Below, piece by piece: positions 34,004-43,484 of a DNA stretch of 64,000 nucleotides. The notes under the pieces were generated by a model that was given only the letters and a program-made list of their open reading frames with translations, was not told the origin of the DNA and searched no databases. A program made the position numbers and the translations under genes. Within the stretch, counting starts at the first letter, position 1. Every line of letters starts with the position of its first letter. Source of the DNA: Ancylobacter pratisalsi (GTDB taxonomy: Bacteria > Pseudomonadota > Alphaproteobacteria > Rhizobiales > Xanthobacteraceae); the NCBI RefSeq assembly GCF_010669125.1, contig NZ_CP048630.1, forward strand, positions 4,522,001 to 4,586,000, in the 5' to 3' direction.

Positions 34004-36937
34004 CTAGAAACGCCACCGCAGATTGGCCTGCAGCGCATTCACGGTCACGCTGTCAGCGAACTGGCCGAGGTAGGACACACCGACGCTGACCTGTTCGGTC
34101 AGTTGCAGGTCGGCGCCGACTTCCACAAGCGCCGTGTTCTCGGCGAGCGGCACGCCAGCCACGGTGAAATTCGCGCCGGGTGCGCTGAGAAACGCCATCT
34201 GGGTTTCCGGAGTGATGTCCCCAAATGCGTGCTGCCATGTAACAGCCGCGTGCGGCTGAAGCGCGACGCCGTTGGACAGTTCCAGCGTTGTCGCCGCGCG
34301 CAGACCAAGCGAAGAGTAGCTGGCATCCATCGAGCTTGATGAGCCCGTCAGGCCAGCGGAGGCGCCGGTCTCACTGAAGCTGTCCGTGTGGAGATGGACA
34401 TAAGCGAGCCCGGCAAATGGCTCGATCGCCAGTTGCTGAACGGCGAAGCCGTAGCCGATCTCGGCGAAGACCTGCGCTGTCCCGCCGTCATAGTCCGCGT
34501 TCGCCTGCTCGGCATAACCGGGATAGGCGATGGTGCGCGACGCGTCGATCTGGTTGAAGGCGTAGCTGGCGCCGAGGCGGAGATTCCAGGGACCGGAGCT
34601 GGTGCCGGCGTAGAGAGCGAGCAGCAGGCTGTCGACGTCGGACGAACTCGCCAGCGCGTCAGTGTCGGCGCTCGACTGGGAATAGCCCAGCGCCGCGCCA
34701 AGAAGCCAGTCGTCGACCTTCACATCGGCGCCGGAAATGATGCCGCCAATGGTGGCATCGACGCTGGCGGTGTTGGTGCCGCTGTCGTAGTCGCTCCAGC
34801 CGCCGAAGCCCTGCGCCCAGATAGTGCCGTTGAAGGCCGGCTCAGGAGTGGCAACGGCCGCCTTGGTCGGGAACGGCACGCCAGCTTGAGCCGGTGGCGC
34901 ATAGGCGAGCGCCGGGCCGCCATAGCCGAGTGCGCCCGTCGGACCCGCCTGCCCTGCATAGGAACCCTGGCGCAGGCGCCCGAGGATCGCCTGACGGCTA
35001 AAGAGGCTATCGCCTATGAGCACGGACTGTTCGCTGGCATAGGCCTCGCCGGACAGGGCATTGAGCGCGCCGGACAATTGGTCGGATGAGAGGTTGTAGA
35101 GCGGGGCCAGTGCCTCCGGCAGCTGGGTCAGAAACCCATCCGACGGGGTGTTGATGATGCCGTCGATGGCGCCGCCGACCGCGCGCTGGTTGGGCGTGTT
35201 GTTCGGTACGTTGGCGAGATCCGAGGCCACGCTCAGCGTGACAGCGGTCGGGCCGTAATTAACGGAAGCATCGAACAAGGCAGGAAGGCCGGATGTGGCC
35301 AGCGTGTCGAACGCGCCGGAGACCCCCTGCGTCGCGCCGATGAGCGCATAGCTCGGCGCGAAGTTCATGGTCTGAAAGTTGGCCTCCAGCGTGCCGGCCA
35401 GTCGCACCGTACCCGTGACCGCCATCCCGTCGTTCCAGTCGTCGCTTAACCGAACCGCAAGGGTGCCGGCCGGTGTCTGAACGAAGGTACCGCTGAAGTG
35501 ATGCACGACCGGCACGTCAGTGGTGGTGACGCCAATCCAGCCGCTGTTCTCGAAACGCTTCGCCGCCCCCTCCGTCGCGGCGATTCGGCCGTCGATGATG
35601 CCGGTGTTCACGATCACCGTGCCGTAGCTGTCGGGTCCGGTCCGCAGGGCATCGGCGACTGCCGTGGCCTGCAAGGTGCCGTAGTTCAGGAAAGTGCCAT
35701 AGAGACCGTGCAACTCAACCGCCGAACCGAACGCACCGGTCGCAACGATAGTCCCGCTATTGGTCAACACGCCATAGGTCTCGCCGCGCATACCGAGGCC
35801 GCCATTACCGCTGACCTGAATGATGCCGCTGTTGATGATGTCATCGCCCTTGAGTCCGGACAGGACGGCCTCATTCGCGGCGGCGGATGTCAGCGTGCCG
35901 GTATTGCGGATCGGATTGTAGATACCCGGAATGGTCGCCAGGTACCCGTTGATGCCGTTGCTGTCGACGTAGATACCGACGACATTCTCGCCATAGGCGG
36001 AGTTGGACGAAACGACGGCTCCGGGAATGTCGATCTCGTACCAGGTCGCGACACCGAGGGCGTCGACATGCATCACCGCCGGATGAACGGTACCGTCCGC
36101 GGTCACCCAATTGGTGACGAGATTGTATTCCCCGGATCGTCCAGCACCGGTTATGCCCTCGAAATGCGTGGCGACCGCGCCGGGATGATCGTAGGTGACA
36201 TAATCGCCGGTGGTCTGGTCGTAGATGTACCCGTGCTCGGCATGGATAACGCCATCGACCATCACCTCTCCATAGCCTCCGGCGATCTTGTCGCCATAGA
36301 TACCGTAAGCCGTGGTGCTGATGGCGCCGGGAATGTTGTTGGTGACGTAGGTGCCGGTATCGATGTTGTAGATGAAGGCGTTGCCGGTCGCGAGCTGGGT
36401 GTCGTAGTTGCCGACGACCTGGTTGCCGAACGTGCTGTGCGCGATGGTGTAGAGCGTGCCCGAGTCCGGATAGATCAGGGTCGTGATCTGCTGTCCCGGC
36501 GCGGCGGCGGCATCATAAAGATAGCTCAGGTCATAGGGCGCCGACGTTGCGGTCTGGTAGCTGCCGACCACGCGCAGAATGCCATCGGGATTGCCAAAAT
36601 TCGGCCCGTAGGGTGACGAACCGATCGCGCCGGGGAAGTTCGCCCCGTTTGCCGTGGCTTCCGGCATCGGCGACCAGGTTTGTGTCGTCATGTTGTAGTA
36701 AAGACCGCCGGTCCCGGTAGTGCCCGGAATGGTATAATTGCCGACGATGTTGTCGCCGCGGATGCCGGTGAGGAACGTGCCGTTGGTGCCAAAATTCAGC
36801 GGCTGGTAGATGGTGGGCTCCTGCGGCAGAGGGTCGGCCTTCGCCACCTGCGGAAGGCTGCCAACACCCAGTCCCATCGCAACAAAACCGAGGGCACGCG
36901 CCCGTGCCACGCCGTGAGAAGTCCGTCGAATTTTCAT
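34004..36937 (-). CDS. Autotransporter with repeat-rich passenger
   Basis: From MKIRRTSHG (ATG 36937) the protein has 977 residues: a signal peptide (ALGFVAMGLGVGSLPQVAKA), a passenger to about residue 690, and a C-terminal beta-barrel ending in NLRWRF with the terminal Phe of autotransporters. The passenger N-terminal half repeats a short unit of the form D-N-I-V-G-N-Y (DNIVGNY, NQVVGNY, DKIAGGY, ENVVGIY), like the 'HAF' extracellular repeat. The second half has beta-helix-like stretches (GVLTNSGTIVATGAFGSAVEL, GIIDGRIAATEGA) typical of pertactin-like passengers. The protein should be displayed on the cell surface. No protease or lipase motif is seen. It is monocistronic. Confidence 0.9.
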   Translation of the reverse strand: MKIRRTSHGVARARALGFVAMGLGVGSLPQVAKADPLPQEPTIYQPLNFGTNGTFLTGIRGDNIVGNYTIPGTTGTGGLYYNMTTQTWSPMPEATANGANFPGAIGSSPYGPNFGNPDGILRVVGSYQTATSAPYDLSYLYDAAAAPGQQITTLIYPDSGTLYTIAHSTFGNQVVGNYDTQLATGNAFIYNIDTGTYVTNNIPGAISTTAYGIYGDKIAGGYGEVMVDGVIHAEHGYIYDQTTGDYVTYDHPGAVATHFEGITGAGRSGEYNLVTNWVTADGTVHPAVMHVDALGVATWYEIDIPGAVVSSNSAYGENVVGIYVDSNGINGYLATIPGIYNPIRNTGTLTSAAANEAVLSGLKGDDIINSGIIQVSGNGGLGMRGETYGVLTNSGTIVATGAFGSAVELHGLYGTFLNYGTLQATAVADALRTGPDSYGTVIVNTGIIDGRIAATEGAAKRFENSGWIGVTTTDVPVVHHFSGTFVQTPAGTLAVRLSDDWNDGMAVTGTVRLAGTLEANFQTMNFAPSYALIGATQGVSGAFDTLATSGLPALFDASVNYGPTAVTLSVASDLANVPNNTPNQRAVGGAIDGIINTPSDGFLTQLPEALAPLYNLSSDQLSGALNALSGEAYASEQSVLIGDSLFSRQAILGRLRQGSYAGQAGPTGALGYGGPALAYAPPAQAGVPFPTKAAVATPEPAFNGTIWAQGFGGWSDYDSGTNTASVDATIGGIISGADVKVDDWLLGAALGYSQSSADTDALASSSDVDSLLLALYAGTSSGPWNLRLGASYAFNQIDASRTIAYPGYAEQANADYDGGTAQVFAEIGYGFAVQQLAIEPFAGLAYVHLHTDSFSETGASAGLTGSSSSMDASYSSLGLRAATTLELSNGVALQPHAAVTWQHAFGDITPETQMAFLSAPGANFTVAGVPLAENTALVEVGADLQLTEQVSVGVSYLGQFADSVTVNALQANLRWRF

Positions 36938-37723
36938 GCTACGCCCCGCCGCCCCGCCCACAGGGCTGCTGAACCCTATCCGGGTCGGCCGTGAATAGCG
37001 ATGCCGTTTTTTGGTCGCATTTTTGCCGCTGCCGGGCCGTCATCGAACATGACTGCGCGTGTATAATCATAGGGTTACGCCAGGCGGCGTGCACCGTAGC
37101 CTCATGACCAACACCGCTCGACGGCCGGCATATCCGGGGCTTCGACGCGCTTAGCGAGCCCGCGGCGCGGCTCCCGAATCGTCAGACCCGACGCGATGGG
37201 CAACACCCGCCAGATCGCCAGCCTTAACCGTCAACGGATCGCCCTCGCCTCTTGCCGCTGGCAATCCGGCACGGAATTCTTGATCCAGAACGTCGCGCTT
37301 AACCGCGCGTCGGCCGTCCTGCCGCAGCCTCTCGGCAGAGCGGGAACGGGAGGATCGCAGAGCTCGGGATGGACCAACCCGCCGCCTGCCATGAAGACTA
37401 TTCGGATTGCGCCGCGCGCACACGCCGACTAGATCACGTTGGGATTTATGGCAGAATGGAGCGGGTTTCTGTTTCGCTCGAGCCCGGTAGCTGTTCACGA
37501 CGTTGGCAGCGTTCAAGCCATTGTCATCAGAGGGCGCCCTGCGCAGGCTGCATGCCTGCTACAGCATTTTTTCACGGCCGCACTGTTGTCCAAATGCCAT
37601 CGATGGCGCCGGCTCGACAGAGCCCACCACTGCGTCTTACCATCGTAGCCAAATCTAGAGTAATGGGTCTCGATCGATGGATCGACCAGCAACAGTGATG
37701 GCGATCCGCCAGCGGACAGACCA
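36938..37723. other. Long interval upstream of the glycosyltransferase cluster
   Basis: These 786 bases separate the divergent autotransporter and glycosyltransferase genes. T-rich stretches at 37009-37022 (GTTTTTTGGTCGCATTTTTG) and AT-richer sequence around 37060-37072 may belong to the autotransporter promoter. Open frames here (for example 37151-37516 on the minus strand) lack any recognisable feature and are not called. Confidence 0.5.
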
Positions 37724-39004
37724 ATGGAACTGAATACCGGCCACGCGTCCCCAGCCGAGCCGGCGCGGCAGAGCAAGGGGACGTCGCGCATCCTCATGTA
37801 CAGCCACGACACCTACGGGCTGGGGCATATCCGCCGCTCGCGCGCCATTGCCAATGCGCTGGTGGCGGCGCACAGCCATGCGTCGGTGCTGATCATTTCC
37901 GGCTCATCGCTGGCAGGCAGCTTCAATTTCGCGCCGGGTATCGATTTCGTCCACGTTCCCGGGATCGCCAAGAGCGAGAGCGGAAGCTATGCGAGCGCCA
38001 ATCTGCGCCTCGACGTCGCCGAGGTAACGGCGATCCGCGAAGCGCTCATAAGGCAGACCGCCGAATCGTTCCGGCCCGATATCTTCATCGCCGACAAGGA
38101 ACCCGCCGGTTTCCGCGGCGAGCTTGTCCCCAGCCTCAAGCTGATGGGCAACATGGGCACGCGCCGCATCATCGGCGTGCGCGACGTGCTCGACAGCCCG
38201 GAAATCATTCGCTCGGAGTGGCACGACAAGGGTGCCATCCGCGTGATGACCGACCATTACGATGATGTGCTTGTGTATGGGACGGAGCAGTTCTACCGCC
38301 CGCTCGACGGCATTCCCATGCCAGCCGAGATGCGCTCGCGCATCGTCTACACCGGCTATCTGCGCCGCTCTGTCCCCGGCGGTTCCTCCGGTGTGCGCTA
38401 TCCGCGTTCGACCAAGGGCCCCTTCATCCTCGTCACCACAGGTGGAGGCGCCGATGGGGCCGGGCTGATCGACTGGGTGATTTCCGCCTATGAGGCGGAC
38501 CCTCAGATTCCGTTGCCATCCGTCATCACCTTCGGTCCCTTCCTTTCCAATGCTCAGCGGGCGCAGTTCCTTGAGCGGATTGACCGCCTGCCCAAGGTTG
38601 ATGCGATCGTGTTCGACCCGAAAATCGAGCGGCTGATGAACCGTGCCTCTGCCGTCGTCGCGATGGGCGGCTACAATACGTTTTGCGAGATTCTGTCCTT
38701 CGACAAGCCCGCCCTGCTGATGCCCCGCTCCCGCCCCCGCCAGGAACAGTTGATCCGGGCCACCCGCGCCTCAGCGTTGGGATTGGTGCAGATGCTGCTC
38801 GATCCGATCGAACAGGGTGAGCCGACGCGGGACCCCATGGTCATGGCACAGGCGCTCACCGCGCTGCGCGACCAACCGGCCCCGTCGCTGGTTTCTCCCC
38901 CCGGCCTGCTGGAGGGCCTGCCCAGCATAGCGGACTACGTAGCGCCGCACATTGCCGGCCGGGAGCCGACCGATTCCGTGGCGTCGATAGGCCTTGGGGG
39001 CTGA
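37724..39004 (+). CDS. Glycosyltransferase, MurG/GT28-like
   Basis: The 426-residue protein has the N-terminal GT-B opening of predicted glycosyltransferases acting on a polymer: ILMYSHDTYGLGHIRRSRAIANALV. Its C-terminal half carries VTTGGGADGAGLIDW and the GT28 acceptor/donor loop NRASAVVAMGGYNTFCEIL followed by PALLMPRSRPRQEQLIRA. It is likely cytoplasmic and may use a nucleotide sugar. It is the first of four same-strand glycosyltransferase genes whose coding regions nearly touch. The sugar is unknown. Confidence 0.83.
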   Translation: MELNTGHASPAEPARQSKGTSRILMYSHDTYGLGHIRRSRAIANALVAAHSHASVLIISGSSLAGSFNFAPGIDFVHVPGIAKSESGSYASANLRLDVAEVTAIREALIRQTAESFRPDIFIADKEPAGFRGELVPSLKLMGNMGTRRIIGVRDVLDSPEIIRSEWHDKGAIRVMTDHYDDVLVYGTEQFYRPLDGIPMPAEMRSRIVYTGYLRRSVPGGSSGVRYPRSTKGPFILVTTGGGADGAGLIDWVISAYEADPQIPLPSVITFGPFLSNAQRAQFLERIDRLPKVDAIVFDPKIERLMNRASAVVAMGGYNTFCEILSFDKPALLMPRSRPRQEQLIRATRASALGLVQMLLDPIEQGEPTRDPMVMAQALTALRDQPAPSLVSPPGLLEGLPSIADYVAPHIAGREPTDSVASIGLGG

Positions 39005-39005
39005 T

Positions 39006-40355
39006 TTGCCCAAGCGTTCTTCCAGCGGCCCGGCACACAAGACCGGCGCAGCGCGGATTGCCATTGTGCTCAAGGGGTACCCTCGCCTTTCCGAGACCTT
39101 CATCGCGCAGGAAATCCTGGAGTTGGAAAGGCGCGGACTGGAGTTCGACATCTGGTCGCTGCGCCGCCCGACGGACCGCTTCCGCCATCCCATGCACGAA
39201 GCGATATCGGCCCGGCTGTTCTATCTGCCTGAATACCTCAAGGACGATCCCCTGCGGGTGCTGCGCGGGATGGCCCATGCGTTCCGCCATTTGCGCTGGA
39301 AACCCGCCATACGGGCGTTTCTGGGCGATCTGCGGCGGGATTTCTCCGCCAGCCGCCTGCGACGGCTAGGTCAGGCCTTCGTGCTGGCGCGGGAGCTCGA
39401 CCCGAGCATTGGGCACCTCCATGTGCATTTCTTGCACACGCCCGCCTCCGTCACGCGCTACGCGGCGCTGCTGACCGGCCGGAGCTTTTCGTTCTCGGCG
39501 CATGCCAAAGACATATGGACGACGCCTGATTGGGAGCGGCGGGAGAAGATCGCCGACGCCCGATGGGGCGCGACCTGCACAGCGGATGGCTGGAACGAAC
39601 TGCGCCGGGTCGCGGGAGGCGCCGGGGGCCGTGTCCAGCTTGTCTATCACGGCCTCGATCTCTCCCGCTTCCCGGCGCCGCCGGCGACCCGGCGGCCGGC
39701 AAGCGGCGATGATGCCGCCGATCCGGTGCGCCTGATCGCGGTCGGGCGCGCGGTGACGAAAAAGGGGTTCGACACGCTGCTGGAGGCACTGGCCCAGCTG
39801 CCGGCCTCCCTTCACTGGCACCTGACCCATATCGGCACCGGCCCCTTGGTCGACAGCCTGAAAGAACAGGCTATCCGACTGAATATACATGATAAAATCG
39901 AATGGCGCGGCAGCCAGGCGCAAGGTGCGGTGGTTGAGGCGCTGCGCGCCGCCGACCTTTTCGTGCTCCCCAGCCGTCCGGGCGAAGATGGTGACCGCGA
40001 CGGGCTGCCGAACGTCATCATGGAAGCGGCTACACAGGCATTGCCGATCGTCTCCACCCGCTTCGCCGGCGTGCCGGAATTCGTGGATGACGGCGTGAAC
40101 GGCCTGCTGGTGCCGCCTGGAGACGCCCCTGCCCTTTCTGCCGCGCTGGCGAGCCTCATCGCCGACCCGCAACGGCGTGCCGCGCTCGGGGCAGCTGCCT
40201 TCCAGCGCCTGCGGGCGGACTTCACCTTCGAGGCCGGGATCGATCGGCTGGAAGACTGGCTGCGCGCGTCCGCCAATGGCGCGGACATGCCCGTCGCCGA
40301 GCCCGCCAGTGCCACGGGCTCCAGCGCCGCCGAGGCCGCGCCGGCCGAGATCTAG
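39006..40355 (+). CDS. Glycosyltransferase family 4-type protein 1
   Basis: Two TTG starts are possible (38994 and 39006). I prefer 39006 because GGGGG lies five bases upstream, giving 449 residues. The GT-B features are IAIVLKGYPRLSETFIAQEI at the N-terminus, HLHVHFLHTPASVTRYAA, FSFSAHAKDIW, RLIAVGRAVTKKGFDTLLEAL at the start of the donor domain, and the E-x7-E-like motif DGLPNVIMEAATQALPIVSTRFAGVPE. LSETFI... matches WcaL/AmsK-like exopolysaccharide glycosyltransferases. The gene is almost certainly coupled to the preceding one and ends three bases before the next. Confidence 0.87.
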   Translation: MPKRSSSGPAHKTGAARIAIVLKGYPRLSETFIAQEILELERRGLEFDIWSLRRPTDRFRHPMHEAISARLFYLPEYLKDDPLRVLRGMAHAFRHLRWKPAIRAFLGDLRRDFSASRLRRLGQAFVLARELDPSIGHLHVHFLHTPASVTRYAALLTGRSFSFSAHAKDIWTTPDWERREKIADARWGATCTADGWNELRRVAGGAGGRVQLVYHGLDLSRFPAPPATRRPASGDDAADPVRLIAVGRAVTKKGFDTLLEALAQLPASLHWHLTHIGTGPLVDSLKEQAIRLNIHDKIEWRGSQAQGAVVEALRAADLFVLPSRPGEDGDRDGLPNVIMEAATQALPIVSTRFAGVPEFVDDGVNGLLVPPGDAPALSAALASLIADPQRRAALGAAAFQRLRADFTFEAGIDRLEDWLRASANGADMPVAEPASATGSSAAEAAPAEI

Positions 40356-40358
40356 GCC

Positions 40359-41498
40359 ATGCGCTGCCTGTTCCTCGCGCCGCTCAAATCACCGGATCAC
40401 CCCACGCCGTCGGGCGAGCGCACGATGGCTCGGCTTTTCGTCAAGTTACTGGAAAATATCGGCTATCAGGTCGAGCTGGCGTCACATTTGCGCAGCTTCG
40501 TTCCTGATCCTGACACCGCCGACTGGCACGCGCTGCGCGAAGATGCGGCGGCTGAGATCGAAAGGCTGCTGGCGGGCGCGACCGACAGGCCGGCCGCCTG
40601 CGTGTTCACCTACCACGTCTATTACAAGGCCCCCGACCTGATCGGCCCCGCGCTCGCCGCGCGGCTTGGGGTGCCCTATGTCATCGCCGAGCCCTCCCGC
40701 GCGCCAAAGCGCGCCGTTGGGCGGTTTGCGGAGGGTCACGCGCTGGCCGAGCACGCCATCGACGCGGCCCGGCTGCTGCTGACGCCGACCGCGGCGGACC
40801 GCGAAATGCTCGACCGGTTGAAGCCGCCCGGGCAGCTGGTGGCGGACCTCAAGCCGTTCATCAATCTTCGCGAATGGCCAGACGCGCCACGCCGGCGCGT
40901 GAGTGCGATGGGAGCGCCGGTGAGGAGCGTCAGGCCGGTGAGGCTCGTGAGTGTCGCCATGATGAGGGACGGCGACAAGCTCGCCTCCTACCGCCAGCTC
41001 GCCGCGGCGCTGGAGATGCTGCGCGTCGAGGACTGGACGCTCGACATCGTCGGCGACGGGCCCGCGCGGGGCGCGGTCGAGGCCGCCTTCGCCCCCCTTG
41101 GCGAGCGCGTGACCTTCCACGGGGCGCTCACCGACCGTGCGGCGCTGGGGGCGTGCCTCTCGGGCAGCGACATCTTCGTCTGGCCGGGCGTCAACGAGGC
41201 GTTCGGGGTGGTCTATCTCGAGGCGCAGGCCCGTGGCCTTGCCTGCGTGGCCGGGGCCTATGGCGGCATCAGCGATACCATGCAGGTCGGGCGGACAGGG
41301 CTGCTCACCCCGACCGGCGACGTGCCCGCCTTTGCCGAGGCGGTGCGCGGGCTGATCATCGACACGCGGAAGCGCCAGCTTATGGGCGCCGACGCCGCGC
41401 GCTTCATTGCCGAGGAACGGGACCTGCCCGTCGCCGCCGCAACGCTTCTGCGGGCCTTCGCGGAGGCCGGCATCGCACTTCCGGAGACCGACCATTGA
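40359..41498 (+). CDS. Glycosyltransferase family 4-type protein 2
   Basis: The 379-residue GT-B protein begins MRCLFLAPLKSPDHPTPSGERTMARLF. It shows CVFTYHVYYKAPDLIGPALAARLGVPYVIAEPS, the donor-domain strand VRLVSVAMMRDGDKLASYRQLAAALEML, LDIVGDGPARGAVEAAF, and the motif VWPGVNEAFGVVYLEAQARGLACVAGAYGGISD, where the two conserved Glu of the EX7E motif are visible. It overlaps the next gene's likely TTG start by four bases. Part of the four-gene glycosyltransferase operon; sugar and linkage unknown. Confidence 0.87.
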   Translation: MRCLFLAPLKSPDHPTPSGERTMARLFVKLLENIGYQVELASHLRSFVPDPDTADWHALREDAAAEIERLLAGATDRPAACVFTYHVYYKAPDLIGPALAARLGVPYVIAEPSRAPKRAVGRFAEGHALAEHAIDAARLLLTPTAADREMLDRLKPPGQLVADLKPFINLREWPDAPRRRVSAMGAPVRSVRPVRLVSVAMMRDGDKLASYRQLAAALEMLRVEDWTLDIVGDGPARGAVEAAFAPLGERVTFHGALTDRAALGACLSGSDIFVWPGVNEAFGVVYLEAQARGLACVAGAYGGISDTMQVGRTGLLTPTGDVPAFAEAVRGLIIDTRKRQLMGADAARFIAEERDLPVAAATLLRAFAEAGIALPETDH

Positions 41499-43429
41499 GC
41501 GACCACAGGGTGATGATCGTCGTGACCCATCTGCTCGGGGTCGGCCATCTGGCGCGGATGGCGGCGGTCGGGGCGGCGATGGCGGCGCGGGGCTGGAAGG
41601 TCACGCTGGTCTCCGGCGGCCGGCCGGCGCCCACCGTTGCGCTCGACGGGCTGGAGCTGGTGGCCCTGCCGCCGGTTCACTGCGTCGGCACCGATTTCGC
41701 CACGCTCTATGCCGCGCCCGGCCTTGTCGCCGATGCGGACTATTTCACCCGCCGCCGCGAGGCCCTGCTGGCCGCCTTCGACGCGGCACGGCCGGAGGCG
41801 CTGATCACCGAACTGTACCCGTTCGGGCGGCGCTCGCTCGCGGGCGAATTCGACGCGCTGCTGGCTCACGCGCACGGGCGCGCGGACCGTCCCGCCGTGC
41901 TGTGCTCGATCCGCGACGTGCTGAACCCGCCCTCGCGCCCGGAACGCGCCGAGGCGACGCTGGCGTGCCTCGGGCGCTTCTATGACGGCGTGCTGTTTCA
42001 TGGTGCTGCCGACGTGGTGCCCCTCAGCGCCTCGTGGCCCGAGGCCAAACGGTTGAACAATCGGTTGAGAGAAACCGGTTATGTGCATGACGGATCACGT
42101 CAAGTCTCGACTTCCGACGAGGCTGGCGCGGGAGAGATCATCGTTTCTGGCGGCGGCTCGGCGGCGGGCCTGCCTCTGGCGCTGGCCTCGCTGCAGGCAG
42201 CCCGGCTGGTGCCGGAAAAGCGGTGGCGGCTGCTGGTAGGTGGCAGCGTGCCGGGCGAGACGCTCGATGCGCTGAAGGCCGAGGCCCCCGCCAATATGAT
42301 CGTGGAGCGCGCGCGGCCGGACTTCCCCGCGCTGCTGGCGCGTGGCGCGGCTTCCATCAGCCAGGCCGGCTACAACACGGTTCTCGACCTCGCCGCCGCC
42401 AATGCCCGCGCGGTGCTCGTGCCCTTCGCCGAGGGGGGCGAGAAGGAACAGACAATCCGCGCCGGTGAACTCGCCCGGCGCGGCCTCGCCCGTCACCTGC
42501 CGGCCGAGGCCCTGACGCCCGAGACCCTTGCCGCGGCGCTGCGGGAGCTACTGGCCCGTCCGGCCCCCGACTGGCACGGCATCGGCCGCGCGGGCGCGGC
42601 GAAGACCGCCGACATCGTCGCCGACGAGATCGCGCGCCGGGCGGTGGCGCGGGCCGGCTGGGCCCACCTCGACGCTGCGCTGGGGCGCGCCCGCGCAGCA
42701 CGCCGGACGCTCGATTTCTGGTGGCGCGACGACGATGCCACCGAACCAACGCCGGCGCTGGAGGCGCTGCTGGCGAACCGGCGGCGCTGGAAGGTTCCGC
42801 TCGCTCTCGCCGTCATTCCCGACCGCGCCACCCCGGCGCTGGCCGAAAGGCTGGCGACCGAGACAGGTGTCGATGTGCTGGTGCATGGCTGGGCCCACGC
42901 CAACCACGCCCCGCCCGGCAGCAAGAAGGCCGAATTTGGCCCGCATCGGCCGATGGATGTCATGGTCGAGCAGGTACGCGAGGGCCGGCGGCGGATAGAG
43001 GCGCTGTTCGGCGCCCGCGCCCTGCCGGTGTTCGTGCCGCCGTGGAACCGCATCGACCCGGAACTCGCGGGTCGGCTTTCGGGCGCGGGCTATCGCGTTC
43101 TCTCCACCTACAAGAGGCGATCGCCAGCGGCCCTGCCCGGCCTTACCGAGATCAACACCCATTGGGACCCGATCGACTGGCACGGTGGTGGCGGGCTTGT
43201 GGAGGAAGGCAAGCTGCTGAAACAGCTCGCGGTGCTGATCGAGGACGAGTTGGCCGCGGCGCCGGGCACGCTGGAGCCCATCGGGGTCCTGACGCATCAC
43301 CTCGTCCATGATCGCTGGATCGAGGGCTTTCTCGATGCGCTGATGGCACGACTGCTCGGCTCCGGCGTGGCGCGCTTCCGCTCGCTGGCGCAGGAGACGG
43401 GTGCGCAGAACACGCGGGCGGAAGGCTGA
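41495..43429 (+). CDS. Glycosyltransferase (GT28-like) fused to polysaccharide deacetylase
   Basis: The likely start is TTG 41495 (GGAG nine bases upstream); ATG 41513 is the alternative, and the frame open further upstream only overlaps the previous gene. The 644-residue product has an N-terminal MurG/GT28-like half (MIVVTHLLGVGHLARMAAVGAAM; IIVSGGGSAAG; ISQAGYNTVLDLAAANARAVLVPF) ending near residue 390. The C-terminal half is polysaccharide-deacetylase-like, with TLDFWWRDDDA (catalytic/metal Asp pair), VLVHGWAHANHAPPG (metal His), VFVPPWNRIDPELAG and LTHHLVHD. Glycosyl transfer and de-N-acetylation may thus be joined on one acceptor or product. No signal peptide is seen, so the deacetylase half is probably cytoplasmic, which is unusual. 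Confidence 0.85.
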   Translation: MSDHRVMIVVTHLLGVGHLARMAAVGAAMAARGWKVTLVSGGRPAPTVALDGLELVALPPVHCVGTDFATLYAAPGLVADADYFTRRREALLAAFDAARPEALITELYPFGRRSLAGEFDALLAHAHGRADRPAVLCSIRDVLNPPSRPERAEATLACLGRFYDGVLFHGAADVVPLSASWPEAKRLNNRLRETGYVHDGSRQVSTSDEAGAGEIIVSGGGSAAGLPLALASLQAARLVPEKRWRLLVGGSVPGETLDALKAEAPANMIVERARPDFPALLARGAASISQAGYNTVLDLAAANARAVLVPFAEGGEKEQTIRAGELARRGLARHLPAEALTPETLAAALRELLARPAPDWHGIGRAGAAKTADIVADEIARRAVARAGWAHLDAALGRARAARRTLDFWWRDDDATEPTPALEALLANRRRWKVPLALAVIPDRATPALAERLATETGVDVLVHGWAHANHAPPGSKKAEFGPHRPMDVMVEQVREGRRRIEALFGARALPVFVPPWNRIDPELAGRLSGAGYRVLSTYKRRSPAALPGLTEINTHWDPIDWHGGGGLVEEGKLLKQLAVLIEDELAAAPGTLEPIGVLTHHLVHDRWIEGFLDALMARLLGSGVARFRSLAQETGAQNTRAEG

Positions 43430-43431
43430 CA

Positions 43432-43450
43432 GGCGGCGCCTTTCGCCGTC
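43432..43450. terminator. Small hairpin between convergent operons
   Basis: GGCGGCG (43432-43438), loop CCTTT, CGCCGTC (43444-43450) form a 5-7 pair stem three bases after the stop of the glycosyltransferase-deacetylase gene and 35 bases from the end of the convergent methyltransferase gene. No T run follows; weak call. Confidence 0.35.
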
Positions 43451-43484
43451 GGCCGGCTCCTCTGCCGCAAGCAGGCCCCCGCCC

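Noticed and set aside
33715..34089. Rightward frame of 124 codons
   Set aside because: Overlaps the 3' end of the autotransporter gene and has no signal, domain or ribosome binding site.
37151..37516. Leftward frame of 121 codons in the long interval before the glycosyltransferases
   Set aside because: No ribosome binding site, no domain, Arg/Ser-rich composition; the interval looks non-coding.
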